DNA from: Augochlora pura
Taxonomy: Eukaryota; Arthropoda; Insecta; Hymenoptera; Halictidae
Length of the DNA stretch: 64,000 bases
Direction of reading: 5' to 3'
Assembly (NCBI RefSeq): GCF_028453695.1
Contig: NC_135781.1
Coordinates: 31,371,640 to 31,435,639, forward strand
In this document: piece after piece, positions 47,273 through 60,713 of the stretch
Layout: every line of letters starts with the position of its first letter
Position numbering within the stretch: the first letter of the stretch is position 1
Made by a program: the position numbers and the translations under genes
The notes under the pieces: model-generated
What the model saw: the letters and a program-made list of their open reading frames with translations, nothing else
Told to the model about the DNA's origin: nothing
Databases searched by the model: none

Positions 47273-47425
47273 TATAGTCCTCGCGCGACGAAAATGCACC
47301 TCTGCTGTTACGTTTCCCCCTCTTACGTGCTCCACTGGCGATCGTGATTGGTCGAAACCGCTACTAAGCAGTCAGAGAGGGGGAACATAACCACAAAGGT
47401 GCATTCTTGTCGCGCGAGGACTATA
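47273..47425. mobile_element. Family B foldback MITE, complete (153 bp)
   Basis: Perfect 17-bp inverted termini, TATAGTCCTCGCGCGAC, continuing with mismatches to about 52 bp (GAATGCACCT, GTTCCCCCTCT). The centre holds GATTGGTCG. The element is more GC-rich than its AT-rich surroundings, as expected for an insertion. No coding capacity. A partial relative lies at 34555-34659. Confidence 0.85.
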
Positions 47426-48935
47426 GACATATTTATTTCCCTTCTGAATAATTTTATTTATCAGCAAACAAACTAAACTATTCCTCTGGCCTTGCTTTAT
47501 GTTCCGTCTATTAATTTCTCCAAAAACCCCATAAAAGCATTTTAATAACCACGAAAAATGAAGGTGTATCGCGCAGAAATAAATATTAACAATTAATCGG
47601 TGATTGTTTATATTAAACAGCAGACTTTATATTTTAACGAGCCAACTTTTCTAATGTTTGTATGGGAAACACAAGTATCCAATACTTATATTTCCGGAGC
47701 GCAGCGAGCGAAATCACGGCGAATGATTCTAGAATAAAATACGGATCGTTTAAAGAGGAAAATTAATTTCAACAGGTGCTCGGAATGACGTGTTCCGCGT
47801 ATTTACCTATGCGTTCGAACCCGGCGTACCGGCAGCACGGGGGGATTCTCGTTTCTCTTCAATACGCGGGAGAGTACGGCGCGAAAAATATTTATTCCAC
47901 GGTACCGATCGATCCCCATACAAAAGGAATTAAATCGCTCGAATTTGGAATCGCCGCGCGTAGCGTGTATAATTGGAATTTTCATTGTTATTAAACTAAT
48001 AACACCGAAAAATGTACTGTTCATATTCTGTCCGATTAACATTATTGTCTGCCTATTTGGGCATCTCTGCGGCTCCGAAATTCGTCGAGTATCCTTCGAA
48101 TATTTCTCAGTTTATATAAATAACATATAATTTAGAAATAAAGGTATGTCTATAGTTCAATATAAATTATAATAAACTGTTTTTTAATTCATTTCGAAGA
48201 AACAAAATCTCCCAAGATATTCGGTGCTTGAGCAAAATGTTATATATATATTTTTAAGTTTATGTTATAAAATATTGTTATTATGTGATACTAGAGTTTC
48301 ATTAAGAAGGATATATAAATATATGCACATATAGCGTTTATATAATAATACAAGTATATTATTTCTATCATTTATATATATATGATGAATTGTATTTAAA
48401 TATATTTATTATAAATTTTATAATTCACATAAAATTTATAAAACTATTTTATAAATATTTGAAGCAAAAACTGCATCATCTTAAACCTCCCATTTTTAAA
48501 TGCAAATGCTCAATTACTATAAGCCAACAACAGTCCGTATTACCCAATTGTTCTACCTAAAACGTTAACAACATTCCCCATGGACGATCTTCGCAACGGT
48601 GTCGAAATTTCTCGCAATTAGTCGGGACACGGTGGCGAACCCAGCCGGAACACCATGAACGATGATTAATTGCTCGATTCTTCGCGACTCGTCGGGGCGA
48701 CGTCGGCCTGAAAGCGGAGAGGCGTCGCTCCTTTGAGAGGATTACGACCGTGGAGGCAAGGGTGCCGGGGGGGAGGGTGGCGCGCCACCCTTATCCATTC
48801 GAGCCGATTCGCACTTGTATTTCTCGCTGCGCGGAGGGTGAGAAGCTTTTCGGTGGAGGGCCGGTGAAAGGACTCCGGCCAGAAAAAGAAGCTCGACGCC
48901 CGGATTCAGACGTTCGAGAGTTAATCCTGATCTCA

Positions 48936-48953
48936 CCCCCCCCCCCCCCCCCC
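48936..48953. repeat. Poly-C tract, 18 bases
   Basis: Uninterrupted C18. Confidence 0.95.
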
Positions 48954-49262
48954 TCCGGATTTTAAAGAGGATTCGACCGGGCCTCTTTCTTTCTTTCTTT
49001 CTTTTTTTTTTCAAATAGCAGCCTCTCCCTCCGAATGCTCGGGATTTTTTAATTCCGTGGATTGCAAGGTGACGCCATTGACTTCCCCGATGTTTGATGA
49101 TCACCGATGCCCTCCTACCCCGGGCGTACTGGCGGATTTACCCGTTCAAATTCAATCCACTCTCACGGCTTTTTAGCGGGATTATGCTCGTTTGGGGTGC
49201 GTCAGTCATCCTCAAGGATCCTTATTGCCAACAAAGAACGCGGCCGCGCTTTTCGACTTATA

Positions 49263-49290
49263 GTCGTCCTCGTCCTCGTCGTCGTCGTCC
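49263..49290. repeat. GTC/CTC trinucleotide tract
   Basis: Imperfect (GTC)n with two GTCCTC interruptions. Confidence 0.9.
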
Positions 49291-49619
49291 GGGCTTCGGT
49301 TCGGGGATCTGTGACAGCTACTGTCGCCCGCCATTTCGCTGATCTCTGCCCGGAATTAAAGTCGTTGTCGTTCTGTCATCCGATCACTGTTTCGTGGGAG
49401 ACGAGACATTTATTTCTGACAACGCGTCGGTGTGGTTTTTCAGATCTTTGCTCTTTCTTTGACTGCTCTGGGATTACGATGTCCGTCAAAATGCTGGGAT
49501 AGAGTAATTCTTCCATCGTGATTATTCTGATTGCAAAGATTTGGGGGATGTTTAGTCGATATTTGTTGGAAAATGGATTAAATGTCTTATTGTTGAAGTG
49601 ATATAGTGGTATATTATAG

Positions 49620-50080
49620 AGCAATATAATGTTCTATAAATTAATAGATTATATTAGTTGTATGATATATTTAGTGATATAATATAGTGTGCTATAAATT
49701 AATATAATACGTTACTTATGTATATTAATTGATAATATAATGTAACATGATATAAGCTAATATAATGTAATTGTTAATATAGTATAATATACCATAAACT
49801 AATATAATATATTAGCTATAGGATATAACATGCTATAACCTAATATAATATATCAGCTATAGGATATAACATGCTATAGACTAATATAATATATCAGCTA
49901 TAGGTTATAACGTTCTATAAAGTAATAATATAGTAGATCAGCTATAGGGTGTACCATCCTATAACTACTATAATATATCAGTGATAATATATAGTATAAC
50001 ATACTATAAACTGATATAATAAAATTAGTAATATAATATATAATATAATATACAATATATAATATACTTGAAACTAATAC
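49620..50080 (+). repeat. AT-rich array with 41-bp period
   Basis: AGCTATAGG recurs at 49814, 49855, 49896 and 49940, within units ACTAATATAATATATC..GATATAACATGCTAT. More degenerate TATAATATA sequence extends on both sides. Confidence 0.85.
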
Positions 50081-50634
50081 AAATTTTGCTATAACGCACT
50101 AAGCATCCCAAATTGCAAATTTCTCTCAAACAACAATTAAACTCATAATCCACTTTATCCCACTAGCGTTCTCCCTATTAAAAACTTCCTTTCCATAATA
50201 ATAACTTAAAAAAAAAAAAACGGTCCCGTCGCCCGAAAATTAACAACGCCTTTCTTTTTAATCGTGTAGGGACAAATTACCCTCCGGTCTAATAAGCAAA
50301 GTTGACCGTGCCACCCGTGATCAGCAACCCTTCGAAACTTTTTTCATTTCATCAACACGGACTTCTTGACACTTGTGAAAGTTCGTCGGCGAAGCGTTCG
50401 TAAGTAACTCGAATAGAGTGCATTCGAGTTATAAAAGCGAAACGAATCAACGATATGTAATATTAAATACACAGAAAACACGGTCGGTATCGCGTAGATA
50501 ATTCGATACGTTCGAATTCCGCGGCAATCAGAGAGCACGGTTTTACCTCCGAAAATATTTTCACGGCAATGTAAACGCTCAATAATCAACCCCCTTCCCC
50601 TCCAAAAATTCCCGCGATGTTAAAATCATTTTAT
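50081..50634. other. Noncoding stretch
   Basis: Contains an A12 run at about 50209 and unique DNA. No gene seen. Confidence 0.55.
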
Positions 50635-50865
50635 TCGCGATATCGAGGATAGGAAATTAAAATTTATTACGGTAAATATTAATTTAACTTTTGATTGTGT
50701 AAGGTGAGATTGTTACGGTGAACGTAAATTGTTAACGTTTGTTGATAATTAGTTTAGATTTGACTTACGTGGTAGGCTGAGGAAAAAATAGATTTTTAAA
50801 ATAGCAAATAGGTTGTAAATATTTGTATATATAATATAATATAGTAAAACATAATATAATATTTA
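50635..50865 (+). repeat. Repeat E, copy 1
   Basis: About 230 bp that recurs at 51585 and 51838 in the same orientation. Blocks: GGAAATTAAAATTTA(C/T)TA, TTAGTTTA, GGAAAAAATAGATTTT and TATATATAATATAATATAGTA. No coding capacity. Confidence 0.8.
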
Positions 50866-51584
50866 TTTACATAATTATTTGTATTTCTCAATAATATAAT
50901 ATCCATATACAGAATCAAGCAAATAAGCTATTTTTGTAACAACAATGAAACATAAAAACAGCGTTTAAAATATATTTAACTACACAATATTTATAATTAA
51001 CAATTAATTTTCAAAATGTTTATTTACCAAATTCTTTGTTAAACGAAAAGATACAATTATTTACGACCTACTTGCAGTTTCAGAAATCTATTTTAACGAA
51101 ATTCCATCTACTTTCTAAACTTTTATTTAGAGACAAGCGAATGGCTAGATAAATAAATTTGCAAATATAAATAACGTGGCCACTGGGGAAAAGGAAGCAT
51201 TCCGTATACGGTGGACAGGGCGAGGGATTACTTACTGACCACTGTTTGAAGTCGTTCTAAAGAGACCGTGGCTCTCGCCGCTACCGAAGAGAAACTAAGG
51301 CATCTCCCCGGCTACGGGGCGTCCCTTGGGTGCTCTTAAATTCTTTCTGCTCACAAGTGGGGTGGTGCCGCGGGAGGGCGGTGGTTAGATATCGCGCGCA
51401 CCCTTCCAGCCAGGCGAACCCGGGGAACTTGACGCTCGGAGTCACGGAGCCATCTGTTACAGTTCGCCGAAGTTCCCGTCGCGCGCAACGTTGTATTTAT
51501 TCGCACTGAGATTCCGTAGAAGATTCCGTAGTTTTCGCGAACGAACGAAGTACTCGGAGATGCTCGGGTCTCCTCGCCGTATTC
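50866..51584. other. Unique DNA between repeat E copies
   Basis: AT-rich to 51170, then a non-repetitive GC-rich part (51175-51580) with few simple repeats. The sharp change in composition makes it stand out; it could be a conserved noncoding element or a diverged exon, but I recognise no protein and no clean splice pair. Confidence 0.35.
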
Positions 51585-51785
51585 GCGACGATCGAAATTA
51601 TTTAATTTGCGAAACCGAGGCTCGGAAATTAAAATTTACTATGGCGAATATTAATTTCACTCTTTACTGAAATTTAGTTTAAATTAGACTTATGTGGAAG
51701 GTTGGGGAAAAATAGATTTTTAGAATAGTGGATGGATTATAAATATTTCTATATATAATAAAATATAGTACAGCATAATATAATA
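51585..51785 (+). repeat. Repeat E, copy 2
   Basis: Same-orientation copy of 50635-50865, about 75-80% alike by eye, lacking the GTGTAAGGTGAGATTGTTACG block. Confidence 0.8.
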
Positions 51786-51837
51786 TTATTAAGAGCTCGG
51801 AGGAGTTTGGATCGCGTCGTCAAATTCGCGACATCAA

Positions 51838-52080
51838 AATTATTTAATTCACGAAACCGAGGTTGAGAAATTAAAATTTACTACGACAAATATTATTTTA
51901 ACTCTTTATTGTACAATATGAGATTTATACAGTAAACATAAATTTTCAAACCTTGTTGAAAATTAGTTTAGAAAATACTCACATGGAAGCTTGAGGAAAA
52001 AATAGATTTTCAAAATAGTGAACAAGATATAAATATTTATATATATAGTATAATATACTATAACATACTATTATTATTAT
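51838..52080 (+). repeat. Repeat E, copy 3
   Basis: Third copy; it shares with copy 2 an upstream extension AAATTATTTAATT(T/C)(G/A)CGAAACCGAGG, so copies 2 and 3 are the closer pair. Confidence 0.8.
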
Positions 52081-52506
52081 TATTAAAACCTAATCCCGAC
52101 GATTTCTCAACTTTTCCTCGTTTCATTAAGACGATATTGTGTTTTTCAAAGCCAACGATACATGCGATATAATGTTTATTGTTCCAGCGGAACGCTGTTA
52201 ATTGGCACCGTTTCACCGTTTCTTTATTAAATTGTTTGTGTTACGCGTACACTGTACTTCTCAGATAACGAAGCTGTTGGAAATTTAAATCGTGCATTGT
52301 TCATAATATGAATAGAAAATTCAAACGATAATTAGGGGATTGTTGCGCGGCAGAGATCGGGCAGCATTCGTGTTGTTAATTAATCCGCTAATTTGGATTG
52401 CGAGTTAATTATCGGAGCTTATTTTAGTCGAATTTTCGCGTCTGTTCGTCGTCGCGAATTGTTTTATCTGTTTAGACGAACTATTCTCTGTTCCACTGAA
52501 TTTTTC
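52081..52506. other. Noncoding stretch
   Basis: Begins with a TTATTATTA run, then unique DNA. Nothing recognised. Confidence 0.55.
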
Positions 52507-52695
52507 ATCGAATAATTCTAGTGATTGTTATTTGCATAATTGTTCATTCGATTGATTATTTATTTGAATAATTCTTTAACAAATCAATACTTTGCTTGAA
52601 TAATTTTTTATTTGATTGTTTGCTCGAATAATTCGACTGACTTTTTGTTCAAATAATTCTCTATTCCATTGATTGTTTATTATAATAATTTGAAA
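52507..52695 (+). repeat. Degenerate GAATAATT(C/T) repeat
   Basis: GAATAATTC or close variants recur every 35-50 bp with TTGATTGTTTATT-like phrases between them. Diverged. Confidence 0.6.
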
Positions 52696-55607
52696 AATTA
52701 ACATTGAAAAAACACTACTTTAAAACAGTAACAACGTGCCTGATACTTCAAAAATTAATAAAACTAAAAAAAGTGAACCACAGTACAAATATTTAAGAAC
52801 AAACAATTTTAACTAATGCACGAACCTATTCTCTGCGCAAAGGGTTAAACCACAGAAACAGTACAACCCCTATGCATCTTTTAAAACGAATCTCCTCCGA
52901 AAAAATGATAAAGTATCGTCGCGGTAGCATCTCTTTCGAGGGATGACAAATGAGCAGTTTCCAAGGGACACAGAAAGTGAAGCGGGCGGCGCGCGTCACC
53001 CGGATCGATGTTAGAAATATTTCGCATCCGCGGCGATCGCATTTGCAAATAGAGGTGTATCTCTCGCGTACGGCGCCGTATCGCGGTTGCGTCCCAGGTG
53101 GTTTTCCCGAAGTGTGTCTAGCAACACCCGGCCTGTATATATATATATCCAAGATGTACTGCGGGCGGTGGTACCGCGCGCCGGATCGACGTGACACGTT
53201 AATGTGATTCGGGGGGGTCTCTCCGGCCTAGTGCTGTCACGTCCCCGTCACGTGTCATACCTTCAAAGTTCCCGAATCGAGTGACCTGCCGCTGACAGGT
53301 TTTCTATCGTTGACGCGACGCCGGCCCGCCTATAAGGCCGAAATTTGGCCCTGTAACGCGAGCGGCAAATTCATCCACCCCCTCTCCACCCTTGCCCGGG
53401 ATTCGTTTCCACTCGATTAACTTTGATCCTGTTGATCGAGCCGAGAACGAAAATGGGCCACGTCGATCGGCCGACGTCGCGTCCGTAGAAATAGCTAACG
53501 CCCGATTTGTCTCGCTAACGGCACGCTAAAGCGGCTGCACTTTTCTAGACGATCGTCTTCGAAATGTTTCTCTATAACGGATCGATGTCTTACGCGATGC
53601 ATCGTACCGCTGATCGGTGGTTTTCGTTATGTTGTTTATGGAGTATTGGATTTTGTATTGGAGTTTTTAGTAATTATTGGGTCGAGGATATTATTTTTAT
53701 AATACTTTGATGGAATAAATGCTAATGTTGGAATCGCAAATAGTGAAACTGAACAATTTTTAGGCAAAACTTTGTAATTTAACTATTTACTAAATTATGT
53801 CTTAACAATTTACTAAATTATCTGACAAGTATTTACTAAATTATTTCACAATTATTTCATAATTATTTTATGACTTGAAACCAAAATAACGATTTCTCAT
53901 TTCAAAAACTATAAAAATAATCTATTTATCCACAAATGTATGGTATTAAAATTACACTAAATTCATAATTTTTATCTTAAAGCAATAAATATACAAATTA
54001 GGAAACCGAACAATATATCGTAATAAATATTAAAATTTTAATATTTTCCAATTAAAAATGTTCACAATTTCCAATTTGCTTTTAATTTACTTTACATAAT
54101 TATAACCTAACTTTTATAGTTCCGTCTCGATTAAATTAAAATTTCTGACGATAAGAAAACATAAAACATCATGGACAATATGGAAAATTTATAATTTGAA
54201 AGTTATAATTTACAAAACTTGCAATCCAGCTTCTATAGTTCCCTCTCGCTTAAATTGAAATTTGCAACGATAACAAAACACGAGAGATATCGCTACAGTA
54301 TAATGCAACGCAGAAAATTGCCGGCCGAAATCCTAATTTTCAACGGTAATTGTTTGCCGCGGCTTGTCGCGTGCACCATCGCGGATCATTGTTGCGTCCA
54401 AGTTGAAATTTGGTATAAAGTTACGTTGAATAATTCATGGGGTTTTCGCGGTACGGAGGAGCTAAGCAACCCGGCGACTACGTCATTTACTATTCCGAAA
54501 AAAAGAAAAACCAAAAGAGAAAAGAAAAACGAGTAATAGCAGCGGAAGGAAGAAGAATAGACACAAGTATTATATCCTGTACGACTGTGTCGGAAGAGTA
54601 ACCCCCTCCACGAATAAAAAAAGGAAAAGGAATACGACGCCCTATATTTCTTTACGTTCGCGCGCGCGCGACGTAACACAATGAAACGCGCGCAGTTTTA
54701 GCGTGCGAGTGCGCATCGCGGCTGTTAAAAATTTACGAGCCGCCGGTATATAGAATTCTCGAAGAAATTTTTATAATGTGGTCAACGCGCTCGCGCGGGT
54801 GTTTACAATCTGGCCGGAAGTAGGAAGTTCCTTATTTTACATTCACGGTGTGCGCAGCTCGCGGTTTCCTCTATTTAGTCGGGGCAAACTCTTCCGGAGA
54901 AATAAATAATTTCAGGAAAAATCGGACGATGAAAAATTACGACGAGAAGAGTAGCAAATTTTGTACGGTTAATTAATTATAAAAATGTATTTTTATCTTA
55001 GTGTACGAGCGAGATTATTAGGTTGATTATGATAATTTATTTTGATAAGTTAATGTTTGATGTAATAGTTACTATTAATATTTCAATTTATTCTTAGGTT
55101 ATTTATTTAGTGAATGCAGGGTTTGCTACGTTTATGGTTCTATTTATTGAATTTATTTAACTATAAAAATAAGTTGAAATATTAAAGTACTGTAGTGAAT
55201 ATTACTTAACAAAATGAGTCAATATTTAATAGTTAGTAGAGTGGTTAAATATTTTAACTGGTTTCTAGACTCTTTATTTAGCAAATGCGAGTTAGGTCAT
55301 AGACCATAATAGACGATGTAACATTTTCGATTGTCCGCGAAACAACGAATTTTCGTCGGCGAGTACAAACACGTGTCAAGCTCCTATCTCGCCCAATTAC
55401 CGTCCAATTACTATATGTATATCGCTGCTTAAAATCTTCGAAGAACCCGTGTTTCGCCGTTGTATCCGCCGAGCAATGCGCTGCTCCCCGATAGTCGATT
55501 TTTGCACGTGGTCTGGTCGCTGGAATTCCTGCGGAAATTTAATAACGCCGGCAGTGGTCGAGTTACGCGGGCACGAAAATGATCTGTTCATTAGACCGTA
55601 AATCCCC
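52696..55607. other. Noncoding stretch
   Basis: GC-rich 52900-53640, AT-rich to 54290, mixed to 54900, AT-rich to 55310. CGCAAAGGGTTAA at 52836-52848 is probably one end of a TTAA-type element. Frames at 52826-53197 (-) and 54219-54536 (+) have no recognisable domain. Confidence 0.5.
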
Positions 55608-55646
55608 GAGAGAGAGAGAGAGATAGAGAAAGAGAGATAGAGATAG
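55608..55646. repeat. GA/GATA microsatellite
   Basis: (GA)n with ATAGA interruptions. Confidence 0.95.
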
Positions 55647-56270
55647 GCTGCACCGATGATCCGGCGCGAGTAATTAATTTCGAAATTTTATACATTTCCG
55701 AACTAGTTGGGAAGTTGGGCCGGTCCACGTTGGACTCGACGTACTACAAATCTGTCACGTGTTCGAGCCGTCGCGAAACGCCGCGTTTACATGACTCGAA
55801 CGACACGCAAGAACAATTGATAGGGCGTCACGGCGTCGTCAGTAATAGCGACGAATTGTGACGTTATATGCGTGGACTGTATTAAAAGTAGGGCCAGAAT
55901 TTAGCGCCGAAAAAACTGATATATTTAGCTTCGTACTATTTACACCTTTCCTTCGGAGGTCCGAGGTCCTCGAATTAGTTCTGGGCACCAACAACAATTT
56001 TAACAAAATTCCCTATACACCGAGCTTCGCATTGAAAACCGTTGTTTGAAACAATTAAATCTGGCATTTTTCCTGCGACGATTTATTCTCACCTGCCGCG
56101 CGTGTTACACTCGTGTTCGAAGAAATCGTTTCACCCTTTTCCCCGCGTTTCCGTTCGCTTTAATTGGAGCCGCTCATTGAACGTTAATTATGCCGCGCGT
56201 TGCCGGCGCCGTTATGTTTTCAATATTCGAAATTCTTAATCCGACCCGCGCTGCTACGATTTCATTAATA

Positions 56271-56272
<2 letters not shown>

Positions 56273-56307
<35 letters not shown>
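56273..56307. repeat. (CT)17 microsatellite
   Basis: Pure CT run. Confidence 0.98.
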
Positions 56308-56309
<2 letters not shown>

Positions 56310-57382
56310 GAGCCGTTCAATTGTTTAAATGAAACTAGGCGGCGCGGCGTTACGACTGCGGAGGGAGCGCGGATTAAATGAGAATTTCGTTTTATACCGG
56401 AGCTCGCCGCCGGCTGAAAAATAATTCGCGGCTGCGAAGAGGATAATTAGGCGAGGCTCGTTTTAGCCGCGACACGTTGCACCGTGCTTTTGGAAGGATG
56501 GTTCGGTTTGATTTATGGGAGTCGGATGGTCGGCGATAGTTATTCGGTGTTTTTTTTTTCGTCTGCTACAGGCTTCGGGGAATTTTTATTTTATTCTGCA
56601 ATGGGGAGTGAATGGTTAATTGAATATAAATGTTGGTGGATGCAAAGTTATTCGAGGAATTTAGTTTCAGGGGAATTGTTAAGATAGAAATAATTTATAT
56701 GCAACTGTATAGAATTATATAATTTATATAAAATTATCTTGAATTGTAGATAATACAAATTTATTTTATATACAATTATATGCAATTATATAAAATTATC
56801 TTAATTCGTAAATAATAGAACATAATTTTGACATAACCTCAAAGTAGGCCAGTACTGGTTACTAGATCACGCTGATCCACTAGAAATAACAATATTTCGT
56901 ACAATTAAAAAATATTGTTGTTAATATAACATACTGTAATATATCATTATAAAATATCATACTGTGTATTATACATTACATATACACTATAATATATTAT
57001 ATTATTATATTATACATTATATATACATTATAATATATTATATCATTATACTATACCTTATATACCTTCTAATATATTATATTATTATATGATAGTAATA
57101 TAGTTAATAATGTCCGTATTCGTTAATAAACAGTCATTATTAACCAACGTTAGTTACTGTCCCCGTTAATAATTATTGCCACAGATTTTACGTGAAATTT
57201 CCTAGAAATAATCCGTGCAATTGCTTAATAAACAGTCTTGGGAACAATGGTAACGTGATCCCCCTATTCAGCCGATGTTACTAATAAGTATTGTTTGCAA
57301 CCGGCTCGCGAAATTACCTCCGCTTTTAACAGAGAGAGAGACGTAAATTGATCGTCCACTAAACAGAACTCAGCTCCGGGGC

Positions 57383-57406
57383 ATATATATATAAATATAT
57401 ATATAA

Positions 57407-57445
<39 letters not shown>
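57383..57445. repeat. Compound (TA)n-(GA)n microsatellite
   Basis: (TA) runs with AAATA interruptions to 57407, then about 18 GA units. Confidence 0.97.
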
Positions 57446-57446
<1 letters not shown>

Positions 57447-58639
57447 GTGACGTATTCTTGATGAGAACGTTTCCCGGATGAGATTAAAAGTTATCGGGAT
57501 TCCACAGGTCGGAGGAGTGCATTAAATATATTAAACGGTGACCTCGCCTCGCATCGCGGTATATCGAACGCATTGTGCACTTTCTACGCGCGGATCCTGC
57601 CCCTTTTTTTCTCTCTCTTCTTGTAATCGAGCTCCCCTGACCTCTTTATTATGTCACCGTTTTTCCGTGCCACTGTGTTTGGATGAATGACAATGCTGGG
57701 ATTCTATTGTAAGTAGAAAAGGACGGTCATGGTCAGACAAGGGTTGGATGTTAATCGCATTGTTTCTTGCATAAGTTGTCCGAGTTAGTTGTTCGAATTA
57801 ATTCCATTTGGTTGAATAATTCATATGAATAATTTATTACTGTTTAGTAATTTTTACTAAAATTACTCTTCTTCTTCAAATTTTTCTTGAAAATATTAAT
57901 TGCCATATAAACTTATTATTGACTTAATATGCAAATCTGAAGTTCAATAAGAATTTTATAAAATTGTTTTAAGATTCTGCTTTGATGCATTCTTATCTTG
58001 TAATTGTTTATAAAAATTCTGATTTGCCCAAGATCGGACGAACAAACGAAGTCTCGGTCGCGCGAGCGACGACAACGGAATCGTTTGAAATATTAAAATC
58101 TGTCGTGCCGGTAGGATAATTAGAGATCGCTTTGAAGCGCCCGGACTCGCAGGAATAAACGTCGATCAGATCGGGAATCGTTAAATTGAAACGCGGTAAT
58201 TACCGATCAATTGTCAAGCACCATAAAAAGGTGATTTATCCGTGGAAACGTCACTCGCGAGACGCTCCATCATTCGGTGCTGCCTTCCCTCTTCGTTATC
58301 TTTAATTGGACGGAATTGGGTTCGAAGAAAGCGAATCGCGTGTATGAAAAGACGATTAGAGGGGGTGGAAGCGTTTCCGCTGATGAATTGACTAATTAAA
58401 TCTCGATCGCGTCCGAGTTGCGCCGCTTCTACGCGCTAACAAAGTTTTCATAACTCTTCTACCAATCCTGAATTATGTTTCATAAGAAGGATATATATTA
58501 TATCAGTACGTAGTTTCTATAAAATAAATAAAACTTTATCTGTAAACTATAATATTAAGTTTAAGCTTATTTTAATAAAATATATAATTTTATTATATAA
58601 CAACATTAGGAAAAGAGTAAAACTCTATAATAACATAAA

Positions 58640-58764
58640 AGAATGTTTGGATAACTATAAACAAATAGCAAAAGAGATACGTTATATTTAGAAGAATCCA
58701 AATTGTTTACCAGAATTATATAGTAAAGGAATTTAGATTAAGAAGATAATGTATTAATTTAACA
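58640..58764 (+). repeat. Dispersed repeat D, copy 2
   Basis: Partner of 42671-42798. It ends just before the family A foldback element at 58781. Confidence 0.65.
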
Positions 58765-58780
58765 GATAAATTATTATAAT

Positions 58781-59131
58781 AGAGAGTGTTCTAAAAATTG
58801 TTAATAATTTGGAACTGAGAGATTTCTGAGGTCATTCGAAGCAACTTTCTCCTTTGCAACAATTTTCTGCGAGGCATCGTTAACGAGTTATTAACGAAAA
58901 ACATTGACCAATGAGAAGCGAGCACCACTGACGCGAGACGGCCTAACTAGTGTATCCAGGCTTCGTTCACTCGTTGGCTCGGCCGCCATGTGTCAACTGA
59001 TCTCGCCCCTCATTGGTCAACTTTTATCATTAATAAATCGTAAACAAAGCCTTGTAGAACATTTTCGCTAAGGAAAAAGTTGCTTAAAATAACCTAAAGA
59101 ACCCTTTAGTACCACTTTCGAATATCTTCTG
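58781..59131. mobile_element. Foldback MITE, family A copy 2 (about 351 bp)
   Basis: Same arm sequence as 4816-5237 (GAAGCAACTTT, ACGAGTTATTAACGAAAAAC, TTGACCAATGAGAAGCGAG and the inverted CTCATTGGTCAAC, AAAGCCTTGTAGAACATTTT, AAAAAGTTGCTT). Termini are degenerate (GAGTGTTCTAAAA on the left) and the loop differs. An older copy than the one at 4.8 kb. Confidence 0.8.
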
Positions 59132-59760
59132 CAACATAATATATATTACCTCTAAATTATAACCTCGCAATTATATTTCCATCATAAATGCTATGCACAA
59201 AAGCTAATTGCTATAAAGCAGCAGCGACCTTAAATAAACAAATTGAAAGCGGAAATATTTGCACAGTATCTGCCAATTGCACAAAACGTGAAATATACCG
59301 TTTCGTTTCGCTAATAAAATCGGTGCATATCGACTGCATTGTTCGCCGCTTTATATTTTAGTCGTATCAGAGCTCCGCGTTTCGTGGGGAGGGAAATAAG
59401 TTATTTGAGGAATATCAGGCCGAGAAATAAAGGTGAAAAAGAATTTTCTTGTATCGACGTTTCTATTATTTCCCACAAAAATCCGAGGTATTCGCTTCGG
59501 CCGCGGGCAATGAAAATGGACGTGCAGAATTTTCCGGAAACTTGACCAACGGGCAGGAACCGTACCACCGTCTCTTCGCCGGAAATCAACGTCGACAACG
59601 CATCAGTTTCGGATGTCGTTTCTCGATATATCTCCGATCGTTTCGGCGGGATGAAAAAAAAAAAAAAAAAAGAAAAAAGCCACAGCGAGTTCGCCACAAT
59701 TTCCTTCCGGTCGTTCACGTTTTTTGATCCGTCGCGTCGACGCGTGATTTATTGTCAGAC
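59132..59760. other. Noncoding stretch
   Basis: Unique DNA with an A-rich run (17 A) at about 59654-59670. Nothing recognised. Confidence 0.55.
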
Positions 59761-60010
59761 AAATAATTATTATCGAAGAATAAAAATAGTTATTAATTAT
59801 TATCGAAGGATAAAAAGAATTCTTAGTTATTGTCAAGGAATAGAAATAATTATCAATTACTGTCGAAGAATAAAAATAATTAATAAGTACTGTCAGAGAA
59901 TAAAAATATAATTATTATCAAAAAATAAAAATAGTTATTATCAAAAATTAAAAGTAACTATTATCAAGAAATAAAAATAGTTATTATCAAAAACTAAAAA
60001 TAATTTGTAA
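59761..60010 (+). repeat. 30-bp then 22-bp minisatellite
   Basis: TATCGAAG or TGTCAAGG-type starts at 59771, 59801, 59831, 59861 and 59891 (30 bp each), followed by about four shorter units (22-25 bp) of TTATTATCAAAAATAAAAATAG. Confidence 0.9.
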
Positions 60011-60411
60011 ATTATTATAAAAAGAAAATAAAAATTGTTTAAGATACTGGTTTCGATTTTGAACGAACCTTATTGTATAATAATATAAGTTTTATTTAAC
60101 GCCATACCTAACGAAGGAAAATTCAACGCACTGAAATTAAAAGGACATTGATCCTACTAAATCCTCGAATTTTTCAGAATTCTTTAATATCCATCCAGAA
60201 AAATTCATTCTACTTTTCGTAAATCCGCCTTTGGAATAATTAAACGTGACAGAAATTTGTTGTCGTCCCGTCTGTCCGGTAGAACGAAAAACAAAGAAGT
60301 CCGCGTGACTAATAGCCGCGAGGGGGTCGAAAATTCGCGCGTCCGCTTTCCCCGCGGTGTCTAATAATCTCTGGCGTATATTTGGAAATAATTCGCGGAC
60401 CGATGGCTGAA

Positions 60412-60413
60412 GC

Positions 60414-60447
<34 letters not shown>

Positions 60448-60448
60448 G
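60412..60448. repeat. GA/GATA microsatellite
   Basis: (GA)n with two ATAGA interruptions. Confidence 0.95.
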
Positions 60449-60713
60449 GCGACGACTTATCCGCGCCCTCTAATTTCAATTTCATTAAAAAAGCCCCGCG
60501 CGTCGGCGAATAATCCGTTCGGCTCCGGGGCTGGATCTCCTTTTTTAAAATGTACCCCCCGCGCATTGTCCGCGGCACAATGCCGCCCATTGTCGCCGTA
60601 TTTTCATTTACGAGAGGACAAGAATTTATATAATTAAATAAAATTCGGAATGGACACGGAACTGTCGGCCATAAAAATGGCATTAGCTCGCATGAAAAAT
60701 ACAAGCGACGTGT

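Larger units (their letters stand above)
47426..49619. other. Noncoding stretch
   Basis: AT-rich to 48560, CpG-rich 48560-49500. Contains a poly-C tract and GTC repeats listed separately and a (TTTC)n at 48985-49000. No gene recognised. Confidence 0.5.
55647..58639. other. Noncoding stretch
   Basis: CpG-rich to 56500, AT-rich 56680-57130 with TATTATATTA simple sequence, then mixed. No gene recognised. Microsatellites are listed separately. Confidence 0.5.
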
